A stretch of DNA of 7,001 nucleotides from Coneutiohabitans thermophilus (GTDB taxonomy: Bacteria > Zhuqueibacterota > Zhuqueibacteria > Zhuqueibacterales > Zhuqueibacteraceae), in the NCBI GenBank assembly GCA_034505235.1, contig JAPDQY010000219.1, forward strand, positions 1 to 7,001. The letters are read 5' to 3'. Below the pieces are notes generated by a model. That model worked only from the letters and a program-made list of their open reading frames with translations, had not been told where the DNA came from and made no database searches. The position numbers were made by a program, and so were the translations under genes. Each line of letters starts with the position of its first letter. Positions within the stretch are counted from its first letter, which is position 1. Positions 6,676 to 7,001 of this stretch are shown here, in pieces.

Positions 6676-6776
6676 TCTGCCGGAAGACAAGATGTCTGCG
6701 CTGCATTTTCATCATGCGGCCTGCTGCGCACGGCACGGCAAATTACGCGGAAGAAACGATCATGCCTGCGAAGCTT
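6676..6776 (+). repeat. Diverged direct repeat, copy 1
   Basis: This 101-nt segment aligns without gaps to 6866-6966; my hand count is 67 of 101 identical. The best blocks are the first 26 nt (22 identical, containing CTGCCGG and GTCTGCGC), the central CAAATT, and the last 16 nt (15 identical, CATGNCTGCGAAGCTT). The strand is arbitrary. Copy 1 has lost part of the small stem seen in copy 2. Confidence 0.65.
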
Positions 6777-6779
6777 TTT

Positions 6780-6847
6780 GGGACACAGATTTTCGCCGAC
6801 GATCGCAGACACAAAAGTCAGCGGTCATCAGCGTTCATCTGTGTCCC
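6780..6847. repeat. Long imperfect palindrome, MITE-like intergenic element
   Basis: Two 31-nt arms (6780-6810 and 6817-6847) flank a 6-nt loop, ACAAAA. The outer 11 bp are perfect (GGGACACAGAT / ATCTGTGTCCC) and the inner 20 positions match at 13. Just outside, TTGGG (6778-6782) and CCCCCAA (6845-6851) extend it with a 2-nt bulge. The wording (ACACAGATTTTCGC ... CAGCGTTCATCTGTGTCC) resembles a family of intergenic repeats I recall from several unrelated bacterial phyla. It contains no coding sequence. Confidence 0.65.
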
Positions 6848-6865
6848 CCAAATACCACGACTATG

Positions 6866-6966
6866 CCTGCCGGCAGACGAGAAGTCTGCGCGACGTTTTC
6901 CTCCCGATGGATGCCCATCCGGGCATGACAAATTCCCCCGCCCCACCTGCCATGACTGCGAAGCTT
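6866..6966 (+). repeat. Diverged direct repeat, copy 2
   Basis: This is the partner of 6676-6776 in the same orientation, 89 nt downstream of that copy's end. It carries two internal hairpins: GCAGAC (6873-6878) with GTCTGC (6884-6889) around a GAGAA loop, and CCCGATGG (6903-6910) with CCATCCGGG (6915-6923), which has one bulged C. Conserved ends with a variable middle suggest a defined element rather than chance similarity. Confidence 0.65.
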
Positions 6967-6982
6967 GTCGCCGCACAGGCCT

Positions 6983-7001
6983 CCTGCCCTGCATGGGCAG
7001 G
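6983..7001. repeat. Hairpin at the right window edge
   Basis: CCTGCCC (6983-6989) and GGGCAGG (6995-7001) form a perfect 7-bp stem with a TGCAT loop. It follows copy 2 of the direct repeat directly and may be a further part of the repeat cluster; the window ends at the last paired base, so its true length is unknown. No T-run can be judged on the + strand. Confidence 0.45.

Larger units (their letters stand above)
6494..7001. other. Gene-free region with terminator and repeat cluster
   Basis: I find no credible coding sequence in these 508 nt: the open frames lack ribosome binding sites and run through hairpins and repeats. The content is a - strand terminator (6577-6609), two copies of a diverged direct repeat, a palindromic element between them, and a hairpin at the window edge. 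It looks like a site where small non-coding repeats have accumulated. Confidence 0.7.

Noticed and set aside
6321..6812. Open frame of 163 codons on the - strand over the terminator and palindrome
   Set aside because: It overlaps the signal peptide region of the real gene in another frame, runs through a terminator hairpin and has a basic, low-information composition.
6676..6966. CRISPR array
   Set aside because: There are only two diverged copies, too long and too dissimilar, with a palindrome rather than a spacer between them and no cas gene.

Overview
The window is about 60% GC by eye and gene-dense on its left two thirds. It looks like a Gram-negative bacterium of the Fibrobacterota-Chlorobiota-Bacteroidota kind (candidate division KSB1 or Calditrichota relatives would fit). 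The main reasons are a serine palmitoyltransferase closely resembling the Bacteroides enzyme and the style of the intergenic repeats. This placement is an inference from remembered protein families, not from a database search.

Left block, + strand (1-1640): four tightly packed genes form an apparent operon. They are the 3' end of a mannose-1-phosphate guanylyltransferase (manC, cut by the window edge), an unrecognised 102-residue protein, a type-2 PTS EIIA protein of the PtsN/fructose class, and a short coiled-coil plus C4 zinc-ribbon protein. Gaps are 4 nt, 8 nt and a 1-nt TAATG overlap, so translational coupling is likely. Only manC has an evident metabolic role (GDP-mannose supply for surface glycans). 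EIIA suggests a phosphorelay regulator.

Middle block, - strand (1755-4564): a serine palmitoyltransferase (spt) lies upstream of a large GNAT-fold acyltransferase. SPT condenses serine with an acyl thioester to make 3-ketosphinganine. The GNAT protein is a reasonable candidate for the N-acyltransferase (bacterial ceramide synthase) step, so the pair may be a compact sphingolipid cassette. A ketoreductase (CerR-type) is not in the window. Both genes use TTG starts behind strong Shine-Dalgarno sequences. A sigma70-like promoter lies about 230 nt upstream of spt, and a perfect 10-bp hairpin sits between the two genes.

Right block, - strand (4565-6493): one large gene encodes a secreted 642-residue protein of unknown function. 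It has a helix-rich N-terminal half and a beta-rich C-terminal half, reminiscent of the alpha/alpha-toroid lyase and hydrolase layout.

Right end (6494-7001): this stretch has no gene. It holds a good intrinsic terminator on the - strand, two diverged copies of a roughly 101-nt direct repeat, a long imperfect palindrome exactly between those copies, and a further hairpin at the window edge. This repeat cluster and the SPT-GNAT pair are the most interesting parts of the window.
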